A stretch of 64,000 bases of DNA from positions 97,362 through 161,361 of the forward strand of contig CANJPH010000001.1 of assembly GCA_947476145.1 (NCBI GenBank), read 5' to 3'. The DNA is from Bacteroidota bacterium (GTDB lineage: Bacteria > Bacteroidota > Bacteroidia > Chitinophagales > Chitinophagaceae). The position numbers and the translations under genes are program-made. Positions within the stretch are counted from its first letter, which is position 1. Each line of letters opens with the position of its first letter. The notes under the pieces are model-generated. The model was not told the origin of the DNA. It saw only the letters and a list, made by a program, of their open reading frames with translations, and did not search any database. Below, in pieces: positions 40,155-50,449 of the stretch.

Positions 40155-41045
40155 TTAAGCATGATCCGGATCAGTTACAATTTCGTTTGTCGATTCATTC
40201 GGAGCTACTTCTGCTAAACGAATACCGCCATCCTCAATGGTAATTAACTTAGACTTGTATAATATACCCACGTTCATCTTAAATGCTTTCTTACTCATAG
40301 CAAAAAATGCATAAATATCATCTGGACTAGACTTGTCATGATAAGGTAAGAAACCCTTGTGCATTTTTAATAATTTAACAATGGTTTGTTGATCACCATC
40401 TAATTTTTCTACCCCTTGCTTTCCAATGCCTATGTCTAATTTATTATCTTCTCTAATTTTTTTAACAAAGGCTTCCTCAATAAATTGTCCAATATGCAAA
40501 TGTGTAAATACTTCATTTTTATATACCAAACCCTGATGCACCCCGTTTACAATGACCACATAACCAATTTCAGATTCACGGTATACCTGTACTTTCACTT
40601 TCTCCCCTTCTTTAACCGTTAAAAATTCATTTCCAATTTGATTGTCAATTTTTTCCGTAGCAGCAACCCTTCCTGTTTGTTTATCTATATACAATTTCAC
40701 TAAATATTTTCCACCCAAACGCATGGTAGAAAGTTGTTGTGATGCAGGAACAAATACATCTTTCATTAAACCCCAATCCATGAAAGCACCTTGACGTGTA
40801 ACTTCCACTACTTTTAAAGCAGCAATATCCCCAACTAGAGCAAAGGGTTCCTGAGTAGTAGCAATTAATCGATTGTCAGAATCGTGGTATACAAATACAC
40901 TAATCGTGTCGCCCACTTGTAAGCCAGAGGGTACAAAACGCTTTGGCAATAAAATACCTTCGGCTCCATCGTCCATATAAAAACCAAAGTCTACCTTTCG
41001 GTCTACGCGCATCAGATTAAATTGACCTACATTAATGGTTGACAT
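40155..41045 (-). CDS. S1-like RNA-binding protein, CvfB family
   Basis: VGQFNLMRVDRKVDFGFYMDDGAEGILLPKRFV; winged-helix-like C-terminus. Confidence 0.9.
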   Translation of the reverse strand: MSTINVGQFNLMRVDRKVDFGFYMDDGAEGILLPKRFVPSGLQVGDTISVFVYHDSDNRLIATTQEPFALVGDIAALKVVEVTRQGAFMDWGLMKDVFVPASQQLSTMRLGGKYLVKLYIDKQTGRVAATEKIDNQIGNEFLTVKEGEKVKVQVYRESEIGYVVIVNGVHQGLVYKNEVFTHLHIGQFIEEAFVKKIREDNKLDIGIGKQGVEKLDGDQQTIVKLLKMHKGFLPYHDKSSPDDIYAFFAMSKKAFKMNVGILYKSKLITIEDGGIRLAEVAPNESTNEIVTDPDHA

Positions 41046-41081
41046 GTTGTTTGGTTTATCGTTACTTCCTCTTTTATAAAA

Positions 41082-43604
41082 TTAGAACAATTCTGGCTGT
41101 TCATCGTTAGGATCTTTAATCACTACCTTGGTTTCCCACCCCATTTCAATAGACTTATTAAAGTCGGTCAATTTGGTTCCCACGGCTTTCCAGCCCATAA
41201 TATCAACAATCTTACTTACTTTAAATTTAGCCTTTCTAATTTGAGCTCCTTTACCCGTATTTACAACAAGAATAGGTTCAATACTTGTAGATACGGCTAG
41301 TAAATAGTTTCCATCTCCTTCTTTAATACACAAGAAAGGTGACCTTAAAGTAGTGGTTTCAATTTTAAAGCGTTTGATATTAAACTGTAATTTATCCTTA
41401 TCTAAATAAACAGCCGTAACCACTTTATCAGGATTAAATTTCTCAATGAACAATACTTTCTCTGGATCAAAACGTTGAGACTGTTCTGTATCCGTTACTT
41501 CATAATATCCATCCTTGGTAAATACCAATAGTTTCTCATCTTCAAAAGTGCCTAAGTAAATGCCCTTCTCTTCGCTATTTAAACGACCAAATTTATCGTC
41601 AAACCAAAGTTTACGGCCAACCAATGTGCTTTTGCCTGCATCTTTTAATCGAACCGCTTTTACAGGATATTTAGTTACCTGATTACCCACACTGCTTCGG
41701 CCTTTCACTTCTAAAGATTCAAAATAGAAATCAAATTCCTTAATACGAGCACTGCAGTTAGGACTCAAAATTATTTTGACAGACTCTGCTTCCCCATTTG
41801 CATTAATTGACAAATAATGTACTTTAGATTTTTCAACACTCTTAGCCAATGGATAATCTTTATCACGTGTGATACCTGTTACATTAAAACGCTTTGCATA
41901 ACTAATTCCACTTGCACCGTCTACATACACCATATTATAAGTAGTTCGTTCGTCATTCTTTTGGAATACCGCTGCATGTATAATGTCCTTGCCGATAAAT
42001 ACTTTATCGGATACTTTCACTACTTTCATAATACCAGATTTGGTAAAAGCAATGATGTCGTCGTAGTCCGTACAATCGCAAAGGAACTCATCCTTTTTTA
42101 AACCAGTGCCAATAAACCCTTCGGCTTTATTAATGTATAGTTTTGTATTGGCAATGGCCACTTGTTTCACTTGAATGGTGTCAAACTCTTTAAGTTCTGT
42201 TTTGCGTTCCTTGCCTTTGCCGTATTTCTTTTGCAAACCTTCATAATAGCTTACCGCATAATCCACCATGTTATCTAAGTAATTTTTAGTTTCCTTAATG
42301 CTCGCTTCAATATCTTTAATTTGTTGAATCAGGTCTTCGATATCTAATTTATAAATACGTCTAACCGGCTTATCTGTTAATTTCAACAAGTCCTCACGTT
42401 CAATAGGCTTTTTAAATTTCTTTTTAAATGGATCAAAGGCTTTATCAATAGCGTCAATCACTTTATCCCAATTCAAATGCTTTTTCTCTAACTCTTGATA
42501 AATTTTTTCTTCAAAGAATATTTTTTCAAGGCTTGTAAAATGCCATTTATTTTCTAATTCTTTTAATTGAATTTCCAACTCTGCTTTTAATAACCCTTTA
42601 GTATGTTCTACAGAATGCTTCAATAAATCACTCGCCCCTAAAAACTGAGGGCGATTGTCAACAATAACGCAAGCATTAGGTGAAAGACTAATTTCACAAT
42701 CTGTAAACGCGTATAAAGCATCTATAGTGATATCAGGAGAAATGCCTGTAGCTAAATCAATTTGAATCTCTACCTCTGCCGCCGTTACATCTGTTACTTT
42801 CTTAATTTTAATTTTACCTTGATCATTGGCCTTGGTAATACTCTCCATTAATTGAGTAGTAGTTACACTATATGGAACGTCTTTAATTAATAAAGTCTTT
42901 TTATCCAACTCTTCAATGTGCGCGCGCACCCTTACTTTACCTCCACGTTTACCATCGCTATAATTGGAAGCATCAATCATACCACCTGTTTGAAAATCAG
43001 GTAACAATTCAAATTTACGACCTCTTAAATGTTTAATGCAGGCTTCCAATAACTCATTAAAATTATGTGGTAGTATTTTGGTAGATAAACCTACCGCAAT
43101 TCCATCCGCACCCTGTGCTAATAATAATGGGAACTTCATTGGTAAAGTCACTGGCTCATTTTTACGGCCATCATAACTTAAAGCCCACTCCGTTGTCTTG
43201 GCATTAAAAGCTACTTCTAGTGCGAACTTACTTAAACGCGCCTCAATATACCTGGATGCCGCTGCGGAATCTCCTGTCCTTACATCACCCCAGTTACCCT
43301 GAGTTTCCACCAGTAAATTCTTTTGTCCAATATTCACCAAGGCATCGCCAATACTTGCATCACCATGAGGATGATACTGCATACTTTGTCCGATTATATT
43401 AGCTACTTTGTTGAATCTTCCATCATCCATTTCTTTCATGGCATGTAAGATTCTTCTTTGTACTGGTTTTAATCCGTCTTCAATAGCAGGTACCGCTCTT
43501 TCTAAAATTACATAGGATGCATAATCCAAGAACCAGTTTTTATACTGACCTTGTACACCCGATTCGTTCTCCGTGACCCTGCTTAAATTTTTCTCTTTTG
43601 CCAT
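41082..43604 (-). CDS. parC: DNA topoisomerase IV/gyrase subunit A
   Basis: DYASYVILERAVPAIEDGLKPVQRRILHAM; GRFNKVANIIGQSMQYHPHGDASIGDALV. Confidence 0.95.
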   Translation of the reverse strand: MAKEKNLSRVTENESGVQGQYKNWFLDYASYVILERAVPAIEDGLKPVQRRILHAMKEMDDGRFNKVANIIGQSMQYHPHGDASIGDALVNIGQKNLLVETQGNWGDVRTGDSAAASRYIEARLSKFALEVAFNAKTTEWALSYDGRKNEPVTLPMKFPLLLAQGADGIAVGLSTKILPHNFNELLEACIKHLRGRKFELLPDFQTGGMIDASNYSDGKRGGKVRVRAHIEELDKKTLLIKDVPYSVTTTQLMESITKANDQGKIKIKKVTDVTAAEVEIQIDLATGISPDITIDALYAFTDCEISLSPNACVIVDNRPQFLGASDLLKHSVEHTKGLLKAELEIQLKELENKWHFTSLEKIFFEEKIYQELEKKHLNWDKVIDAIDKAFDPFKKKFKKPIEREDLLKLTDKPVRRIYKLDIEDLIQQIKDIEASIKETKNYLDNMVDYAVSYYEGLQKKYGKGKERKTELKEFDTIQVKQVAIANTKLYINKAEGFIGTGLKKDEFLCDCTDYDDIIAFTKSGIMKVVKVSDKVFIGKDIIHAAVFQKNDERTTYNMVYVDGASGISYAKRFNVTGITRDKDYPLAKSVEKSKVHYLSINANGEAESVKIILSPNCSARIKEFDFYFESLEVKGRSSVGNQVTKYPVKAVRLKDAGKSTLVGRKLWFDDKFGRLNSEEKGIYLGTFEDEKLLVFTKDGYYEVTDTEQSQRFDPEKVLFIEKFNPDKVVTAVYLDKDKLQFNIKRFKIETTTLRSPFLCIKEGDGNYLLAVSTSIEPILVVNTGKGAQIRKAKFKVSKIVDIMGWKAVGTKLTDFNKSIEMGWETKVVIKDPNDEQPELF

Positions 43605-43643
43605 AACAATACTTAATTAACCTTCCATTTTTTTCAGGTTCAA

Positions 43644-44012
43644 TTAGAGTCGGTAAGTGTCTTCACTACCGTCTACTAAACTATTTAATTCAACAAAAAC
43701 AATATCCGTAATTGCCGTTAATTCATGCCAAACATTGGCTTGGATTAAAACCCTTGTAGGTGCAACCAATTCCACTGTTTCCTCTTGGTTTGTTTTTAAA
43801 TCCTTCCAATGCAAGTTTGCCGAGCCTTGCATTAAAAGCATGTCTTCGGGGTTCTTCCCTGGCGAATTGCCTTTGTGATAATGACTGCCACTCACCGATC
43901 CAGCATTTCGATATACCAATAAAAATTCTCCCGTTCTATCTGTACTAAAATAATGAAGTGCCCCACGCTCATCAACTGCTTTCACGTCTATTGGACTAAC
44001 GGTTACACTCAT
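43644..44012 (-). CDS. Cupin-fold protein
   Basis: GSHYHKGNSPGKNPEDMLLMQGSANLHWKDL...PTRVLIQANVWHEL. Confidence 0.75.
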   Translation of the reverse strand: MSVTVSPIDVKAVDERGALHYFSTDRTGEFLLVYRNAGSVSGSHYHKGNSPGKNPEDMLLMQGSANLHWKDLKTNQEETVELVAPTRVLIQANVWHELTAITDIVFVELNSLVDGSEDTYRL

Positions 44013-44053
44013 TATATTTATTTTACAAATTATTTATACTTTTCCTATTACGA

Positions 44054-44893
44054 CTATTCCGTTTCTGCATCCACAACGGTACTATTGCCTCCTGGCATTT
44101 GTACCACCATATCCTTCCAACCTTTTACCCAATCTCCTACAAATATAATTTTACCCGCTTCTTCCAATGCTTTCAAACGATAAACAATAAATGCGTCACC
44201 TAATTTTACTTTTAACTTGGCCATTATATTGGATAAAGCGCTTGGTAATTTTTGAGCATTCTTAGTTAATAAGGATAAAATTTCTTTATCATAACAACCT
44301 ATGTTCATGCTCACTAATTTTTTACCCCCTTCTAAAAAACGAATGCCTTCATTCTCTTGACATAATTTTTTCCATTCATCCGGATCCAATTCAAACTCAC
44401 TCAACGTAATAGGTCTTGCTAATTTCTTAGCTTTTAAAAATTCCTTAGGTTGAATTTGACTTAAATAAGTGGGGTAAAATAATTGCCCTTTTTCATTTAA
44501 AAAAGGTAAATTATTTAAATACAATACCTGTATACGTCCTTGGTATTCTTTAAATTGACTCATCAACCAATAGTAGCCAGACACATCATGTGCATTTTGA
44601 CCCATCCAAATCCACAATACTTCATTTTCATCGTGGTTTAATGCATTTATTAAATGGTCTATTGTTAAACTATCCTCTACAAGATCCGGCTGATCAGTAT
44701 AGGGCGAAAACTCCAATACATTTTGCCACCAATCACGACGAGCTTGATAACCATCCGTTTCATAAATATCAAACAAAGGGCCTACCGCATAATCGTCTTT
44801 AATTTCGATTACTTTACCCGATAAGGTCTCGTCCAATTCAATGGCAGCTTCTATGGCAGCAATATCTGCTGTGTTAAATACTAAGTGTATCAT
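44054..44893 (-). CDS. DUF1835 domain-containing protein
   Basis: [60 protein letters not shown]. Confidence 0.82.
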   Translation of the reverse strand: MIHLVFNTADIAAIEAAIELDETLSGKVIEIKDDYAVGPLFDIYETDGYQARRDWWQNVLEFSPYTDQPDLVEDSLTIDHLINALNHDENEVLWIWMGQNAHDVSGYYWLMSQFKEYQGRIQVLYLNNLPFLNEKGQLFYPTYLSQIQPKEFLKAKKLARPITLSEFELDPDEWKKLCQENEGIRFLEGGKKLVSMNIGCYDKEILSLLTKNAQKLPSALSNIMAKLKVKLGDAFIVYRLKALEEAGKIIFVGDWVKGWKDMVVQMPGGNSTVVDAETE

Positions 44894-46778
44894 GCGATTT
44901 ATCTAATTCAACTTTTAAATTATTGATAATGAAGTCTTGTCTTTCAGGTGAATTTTTACCCATATAATATTCCAACAAATGTTGAATATGATCTCCCTGT
45001 TCTAAAATAACTGGTGCCAATTTAATATCAGCATTAATAAACTTTCCAAACTCTTCGGGACTAATCTCACCTAAGCCTTTAAATCGGGTAATCTCGGGTT
45101 TGCTTCCCAATTCATTGATTGCTTTTTGCTTTTCATTTTCGTCATAGCAATAAATGGTTTTTTGTTTATTACGCACACGAAATAAAGGTGTTTCTAAAAC
45201 AAAAACGTGACCTCGTTTAACAAGATCAGGAAAAAATTGCAAAAAGAAGGTAAGCATTAATAAACGTATGTGCATTCCATCCACATCGGCATCCGTTGCA
45301 ATGACCACATTATTATAACGAAGCCCATCTAATCCTTCCTCAATATTTAAGGCGTGTTGTAATAAATTAAACTCCTCATTTTCATAAACTACCTTCTTTG
45401 TTAAGCCAAATGCATTTAAGGGCTTACCTCTTAAACTAAATACCGCTTGCGTATCTACGTTACGAGATTTTGTGATACTACCACTTGCGGAGTCACCCTC
45501 GGTAATAAATAAAGTACTTGCTTGTTGCGTTGCAATAAACATTTCTTTATTCTTAGCAGGCAAATCGTCATTTAAGTGTACACGACAATCTCTTAATTTT
45601 TTATTGTGTAAATTGGCTTTTTTAGCACGCTCATTGGCAAGCTTTTTGATACCAGCCAGCTCTTTTCTCTCTCTTTCGTTTTGTTCAATACGTCTTTTAA
45701 GTGCGTCTGCCACTCCCGCATTTCGATGTAAGAAATTGTCTAATTCCTTTGCTAGGAATTCAGTGATAAAGTTCTTCATGCTTGGTCCACCCTCTGCCAC
45801 ATTTTGAGAACCTAATTTGGTTTTGGTTTGACTCTCAAAAACAGGTTCTTGCACACGCACCGAAACAGCCGCTACAATACTGGTTCTAATATCAGAAGCC
45901 TCATAATCTTTCTTGTAAAAATCACGAATTACTTTCACATAGGCTTCTCTAAATGCTTGTTGATGGGTACCTCCTTGCGTGGTGAACTGTCCATTCACAA
46001 AAGAAAAAATATCTTCTCCGTAATCATTGTTATGTGAAATAGCAACTTCAATATCCTCTCCACTTAAATGGATGATAGGATATCTTAATTCGTCCGGGTT
46101 GGTTTTACGTTCTAATAAATCTAGCAATCCATTTTTACTAACAAACTTTTTATCATTGAAATGAATCACTAAGCCAGCATTTAAATAGCAATAGTTCCAA
46201 AGTTGGCTTTCAATATATTCATAAATAAAATGATAATTTTTAAACACGGATGAATCGGGAGTAAACACCACCAAAGTACCATTCTGCTCCGTAGTTTTCG
46301 CTTCCTTGGTTTCGTTTATTAATTGTCCTTTTTGAAATGTTGCGGAACGAAACTTCCCTTCTCTAAATGCAGTGACCATAAAATCCTCACTCAAGGCATT
46401 CACGGCCTTCGTACCCACACCATTTAATCCCACCGATTTTTGAAAGGCTTTGCTGTCATATTTTGCACCGGTATTTATCTTGCTCACTACATCCACAATT
46501 TTCCCCAATGGAATGCCACGACCATAGTCACGGATGGTAACTGTTTTATCTTGAATAGAAATTTCAACCTGCTTACCATATCCCATGGTATGTTCGTCGA
46601 TACAGTTATCTATTACTTCTTTAATTAATACATAAATGCCATCATCAGGCGCGGTTCCATCACCCAATTTACCAATGTACATTCCTGGACGTAAACGAAT
46701 ATGCTCCTTCCAATCTAATGACCTAATGGAGTCTTCGTTATATTCTGCCCCAATCTTTGCTTCTGCCATAATTATCAA
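44874..46778 (-). CDS. parE: DNA topoisomerase IV subunit B
   Basis: [60 protein letters not shown]. Confidence 0.95.
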   Translation of the reverse strand: MIIMAEAKIGAEYNEDSIRSLDWKEHIRLRPGMYIGKLGDGTAPDDGIYVLIKEVIDNCIDEHTMGYGKQVEISIQDKTVTIRDYGRGIPLGKIVDVVSKINTGAKYDSKAFQKSVGLNGVGTKAVNALSEDFMVTAFREGKFRSATFQKGQLINETKEAKTTEQNGTLVVFTPDSSVFKNYHFIYEYIESQLWNYCYLNAGLVIHFNDKKFVSKNGLLDLLERKTNPDELRYPIIHLSGEDIEVAISHNNDYGEDIFSFVNGQFTTQGGTHQQAFREAYVKVIRDFYKKDYEASDIRTSIVAAVSVRVQEPVFESQTKTKLGSQNVAEGGPSMKNFITEFLAKELDNFLHRNAGVADALKRRIEQNERERKELAGIKKLANERAKKANLHNKKLRDCRVHLNDDLPAKNKEMFIATQQASTLFITEGDSASGSITKSRNVDTQAVFSLRGKPLNAFGLTKKVVYENEEFNLLQHALNIEEGLDGLRYNNVVIATDADVDGMHIRLLMLTFFLQFFPDLVKRGHVFVLETPLFRVRNKQKTIYCYDENEKQKAINELGSKPEITRFKGLGEISPEEFGKFINADIKLAPVILEQGDHIQHLLEYYMGKNSPERQDFIINNLKVELDKSHDTLSI

Positions 46779-46812
46779 TACTTTATGGGCTTATTAAGCC
46801 CTCGTCTTGCTG

Positions 46813-46820
46813 CAAATCTA
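46813..46820 (-). promoter_or_regulatory. -7 promoter element TAGATTTG for parE operon
   Basis: CAAATCTA on + strand; TAnnTTTG on - strand. Confidence 0.45.
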
Positions 46821-46903
46821 ATGCGCGAACTAAGTTTTGCAATCTAAAAATTTACAAAAATGGGCAAATGTGAATAAAAAGATTAAAGCATTATCTTTAT
46901 CCC

Positions 46904-47431
46904 ATCAAAAAAGAAGCAACATATCCCATTGTAGACCTTGAATTTATCAAGAACAAGGCCATTGAATTAGCATCAGAAAACCTCAAATTCCAGGATTTTT
47001 TAAGGAATTTGGACAGTTTAAGCCTTGATAAAGCCGTTTTTGACCTTTCAGAAGCCATTTCTCCAAAAATTGAATGTACCCAATGTGGTAATTGCTGCAA
47101 AAGCCTCATGGTGAATATAGATGAAGAAGAAGCCAATAACTTATCCGCTCATTTAGGGCAAACCAGGGCCCAATTTGATGAAAACTACCTAGACAAGGGA
47201 GAATCGGGCCGTATGGTGGTAAACGCCATTCCCTGCCATTTTTTAGTGGGTAATAGTTGCAGTGTATACGAACACCGTTTTGCAGGTTGCAAGGAATTCC
47301 CTGCTTTTCATGTACCCGATTTTAATAAAAGATTGTTTACTACCTACATGCATTACGATCGATGCCCCATTATTTTTAATGTACTAGAAACCTTAAAAAT
47401 AGATACTGGGTTCAAGCAACCTACTACCTAA
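46904..47431 (+). CDS. YkgJ-family cysteine cluster protein; 5' end uncertain (no ATG/GTG/TTG before 47009)
   Basis: ECTQCGNCCKSLMVNIDEEEAN; NAIPCHFLVGNSCSVYEHRFAGCKEFPAFH; open, coding-like frame extends upstream of the TTG at 47009. Confidence 0.75.
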   Translation: MKKEATYPIVDLEFIKNKAIELASENLKFQDFLRNLDSLSLDKAVFDLSEAISPKIECTQCGNCCKSLMVNIDEEEANNLSAHLGQTRAQFDENYLDKGESGRMVVNAIPCHFLVGNSCSVYEHRFAGCKEFPAFHVPDFNKRLFTTYMHYDRCPIIFNVLETLKIDTGFKQPTT

Positions 47432-47456
47432 TTTAGGATACTTAATTTTTGAATAC

Positions 47457-48626
47457 ATGACTTTGCAATTTGGGATAGATATTATTTTACAAAATGAACC
47501 TCATTGGAAAAAGGATCGTATTGGTATGTTAACCAATGATGCTGCAAAAACAAATAAAGGAATCGTAAGCAGATTGGCATTAAAAGAAGCTGGCTTTAAT
47601 TTGATTAAAATATTTTCTCCTGAACATGGTATAAAAGTAACTGGCGCTGATGGTGCGTTTATGAATGATGGCTTGGATGAAATTACAGAACTCCCCATTA
47701 TTAGTCTATACGGAGAAAAATTTATGCCTTCCCAAAATGATCTTGCGAATATTGACGTTTTATTATTTGATGTCCCCGATGCAGGCACTCGATTTTATAC
47801 TTATTTATGGTCCATGACTTATTGGATAGAAGCAGCCGCTAAATACCAGAAACAAATAATAATATTAGATAGACCCAATCCTTTAGGAGGAAGTATTTCC
47901 ATGTCTGAAGGCCCTATGTTAGATGATACCTTAACTAGTTTTATTGGCCGTTTTAATATTCCCATTAAACATCAATGTACATTCGGAGAATTAGCAATGT
48001 ACTTTAATGCTGTACAAGGCTGGAACGCAAATATCAAGATTATAAAATGTGATGGATGGAATAGAGAAAAAATGTTTTACGATTGGAATCTACAATGGGT
48101 AAGCCCTTCACCCGCTTTGCAAAATATAGAAGCCAGTATCTTATATCCAGGACTTTGTTTTTTCGAAGCCACCAATCTATCTGTGGGCCGTGGCACTAAA
48201 TATGCATTTGAATGGATTGGCGCAAAGTGGATTAATATCCCAGCTATGACAATGGCTTGTCAAACCATTTTAAGAGAAGATATTAAAATTGAACCCGTAT
48301 CATTACCAATTACTATCAATGGAATGTCAACGGAAACCAATGGCATCCGTGTAAAAGTAATAGAACCACAATACTATGATGCTGTTTTAAACGGTTTACT
48401 ATTATTAAAAATAATAAAAGATATACACCCAAAATATTTTAAATGGATGCCTTATCCAACCACAGCAAACCCTAGTGGAGAAAATCATTTATCATTATTA
48501 TTAGGGGTCCCCAATGCTGAAGGTATTTTTGATTTACCCTTGCAACAATGGTTACAAAAAATGGGGGTGTTATTGAGGGTAGATGAATGGCGAACGCTCA
48601 TTGAACCTCACTTGATTTACAAATAG
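47457..48626 (+). CDS. DUF1343/NamZ-type exo-beta-N-acetylmuramidase-like protein, no obvious signal peptide
   Basis: GIDIILQNEPHWKKDRIGMLTNDAAK; IFSPEHGIKVTGADG; FDVPDAGTRFYTYLWSM; LDRPNPLGG. Confidence 0.92.
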   Translation: MTLQFGIDIILQNEPHWKKDRIGMLTNDAAKTNKGIVSRLALKEAGFNLIKIFSPEHGIKVTGADGAFMNDGLDEITELPIISLYGEKFMPSQNDLANIDVLLFDVPDAGTRFYTYLWSMTYWIEAAAKYQKQIIILDRPNPLGGSISMSEGPMLDDTLTSFIGRFNIPIKHQCTFGELAMYFNAVQGWNANIKIIKCDGWNREKMFYDWNLQWVSPSPALQNIEASILYPGLCFFEATNLSVGRGTKYAFEWIGAKWINIPAMTMACQTILREDIKIEPVSLPITINGMSTETNGIRVKVIEPQYYDAVLNGLLLLKIIKDIHPKYFKWMPYPTTANPSGENHLSLLLGVPNAEGIFDLPLQQWLQKMGVLLRVDEWRTLIEPHLIYK

Positions 48627-48647
48627 AAATTTAGCATCCGCTATTAA

Positions 48648-49841
48648 TCAGGATATAGGTGCATCAACTGCCTTATCCGTTCTCTTCGTGCCTGCATACA
48701 ATTCGTACTCTAATAATCTACAATCGATTGTTGCATTAAAAAATTCTATACGTCTACTTGGCTTCAACCGAATTTTTTTTGCCAATTCCAAATTGCCAGT
48801 AAAAATATATCCTGTCATCCCTTTACACTTGTTTTTCATATAATCCCCTATGCGCGCATAAGTGGCCTCAAGTTCCAGTTCCTCCCCTAGCCTTTCTCCG
48901 TATTCTGGATTTATTAAAACAATGGCACCTTCTTCTGGCTCCGGCATTTCAGTTGCTTCAAAATCACATACCTGAAAATCAATTAAGTCTTCGACGCCTG
49001 CAACAGAAGCGTTTATTTTAGCAATTTTAATGGCGTCTTTGCTAATGTCAGAAGCGATAATGACCAAATTAGGTAAATGCCTTACCTGCTCTTCGATCAC
49101 AATCTTTTCTTTTTCATATACCGCTTTGTCATATCCAATCAAATGCATAAATGCATAATTGTTTCTTAATAAACCTGGCACTCTTTTCGTCGCAATTAAC
49201 GCCGCTTCAATAGCCAAGGTTCCCGAACCACACATAGGGTTTACAAAAGCACCAAATTTATTCCACTTCGTTGATAATATGGTAGCTGCCGCCAAAGCTT
49301 CTAACATTGGGGCTTTCCCTGGTAATTTTCGATAACCATGTCTTGCTAATGAATCGCCTGAGGTATCCAAGAAAATTTCTGCTTCATCGTTTTTCCAAAA
49401 CAAATAGACTACTGCTCCCGATAATTCAGAACCAGTGGATGGACGCTTACCACTTACCTCACGCATTCTATCCACAACGGCATCTTTCACACGTAGGTTC
49501 GCAAATAAATTCGTTGAGATGGTATCATTGAAAACATTACTAATCACAGAAAAATACCCATCCGGTCTAATCATTGTTTCCCAAGGAATAGTAACTAAAT
49601 TTTTATGTAGCTCATCGGGGTCATTGCAGATAAATGATTTCAATGAATACATCACCTGACTTGCACAACGCAGGTTAAGGTTTAATCGTATACAATCATT
49701 GACGGTACCGGTTAATTCTACCCCCGTTTGAAAAACCCTATCCACATCAAAACCTAAACCAATCACTTCGGCCCTTAAAGCTGGAGCTAACCATTTATTA
49801 CAGGTGATGATAATTTTATTTTGGGTAGTAAATACTTGCAT
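48648..49841 (-). CDS. THUMP-domain class I SAM RNA methyltransferase (RlmL/YpsC family)
   Basis: KGRPSTGSELSG/GKRPSTGSELSGAVVYLF; FVNPMCGSGTLAIEAALIA; VLINPEYGERLGEE. Confidence 0.94.
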   Translation of the reverse strand: MQVFTTQNKIIITCNKWLAPALRAEVIGLGFDVDRVFQTGVELTGTVNDCIRLNLNLRCASQVMYSLKSFICNDPDELHKNLVTIPWETMIRPDGYFSVISNVFNDTISTNLFANLRVKDAVVDRMREVSGKRPSTGSELSGAVVYLFWKNDEAEIFLDTSGDSLARHGYRKLPGKAPMLEALAAATILSTKWNKFGAFVNPMCGSGTLAIEAALIATKRVPGLLRNNYAFMHLIGYDKAVYEKEKIVIEEQVRHLPNLVIIASDISKDAIKIAKINASVAGVEDLIDFQVCDFEATEMPEPEEGAIVLINPEYGERLGEELELEATYARIGDYMKNKCKGMTGYIFTGNLELAKKIRLKPSRRIEFFNATIDCRLLEYELYAGTKRTDKAVDAPIS

Positions 49842-49845
49842 TGGA

Positions 49846-49853
49846 CAAAATTA
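49846..49853 (-). promoter_or_regulatory. -7 promoter element TAATTTTG, 4 nt from the ATG of the THUMP methyltransferase
   Basis: CAAAATTA on + strand; TAnnTTTG on - strand. Confidence 0.5.
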
Positions 49854-49923
49854 GTTCAAAAATGACGAAAGGCCTTGAAGCAAAAATCCCCAACAATCTG
49901 TTTGATGTGTTGAGGATTCTTTG

Positions 49924-49998
49924 TGGGAGCACACGGGTTCGAACCGCGGACCCTCTCGGTGTAAACGAGATGCTCTAAACCAACTGAGCTATGCTCCC
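49924..49998 (-). tRNA. tRNA-Val(TAC)
   Basis: GGGAGCATAGCTCAGTTGGTTTAGAGCATCTCGTTTACACCGAGAGGGTCCGCGGTTCGAACCCGTGTGCTCCCA; cloverleaf, loop TTTACAC gives anticodon TAC. Confidence 0.97.
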
Positions 49999-50017
49999 TA
50001 TTCCCTTTTGAGGAGTG

Positions 50018-50049
50018 CAAAAATATGGGGTAATTATTAAAATCCCAAA
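50018..50049 (-). promoter_or_regulatory. tRNA-Val promoter: TTTG-N20-TATTTTTG
   Basis: CAAAAATA at 50018-50025 and CAAA at 50046-50049 on + strand. Confidence 0.7.
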
Positions 50050-50060
50050 AAAAATGGTAT

Positions 50061-50357
50061 TTAATTTAACTGAACCGCTGGTAGCCTTGTAGATTGGCTA
50101 TCATACAAGAATAATTCAACAACTTCAAAGGTCCAAAATTTAGCTAAAGGGGATTTTTCAAGGATCTCTTTTACCTCTTTTTTTGAATTGGCATTGATCG
50201 TAATCCAAGAACTTTGTGTTTCCATACTAACCGCATAGCTATCTATCACCCCTTTATTTAACAAGTAATTGATATAAGTGCGATGAGGAGGTACCAAGGA
50301 CATAAATTCCTCATCCATATCAAAAGATATAATTGCTTGATATTTTTTCATCATGAT
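50061..50357 (-). CDS. YCII/muconolactone-isomerase-like small protein
   Basis: MMKKYQAIISFDMDEEFMSLVPPHRTYINYLLNKGVIDSYAVSMETQSSWITINANSKKEV. Confidence 0.65.
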   Translation of the reverse strand: MMMKKYQAIISFDMDEEFMSLVPPHRTYINYLLNKGVIDSYAVSMETQSSWITINANSKKEVKEILEKSPLAKFWTFEVVELFLYDSQSTRLPAVQLN

Positions 50358-50449
50358 GTAATTTAAGCTTTGTATCACAAAACAAAAAGCCAAACTTGTA
50401 AAATTTCGGTTTTGGTAAACTAAATATTTTACTTGGTTTAGGAAAATGA

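Noticed and set aside
45472-45807. Plus-strand 111-aa ORF
   Set aside because: Antisense to parE; low-complexity Ser/Leu translation typical of antisense frames.
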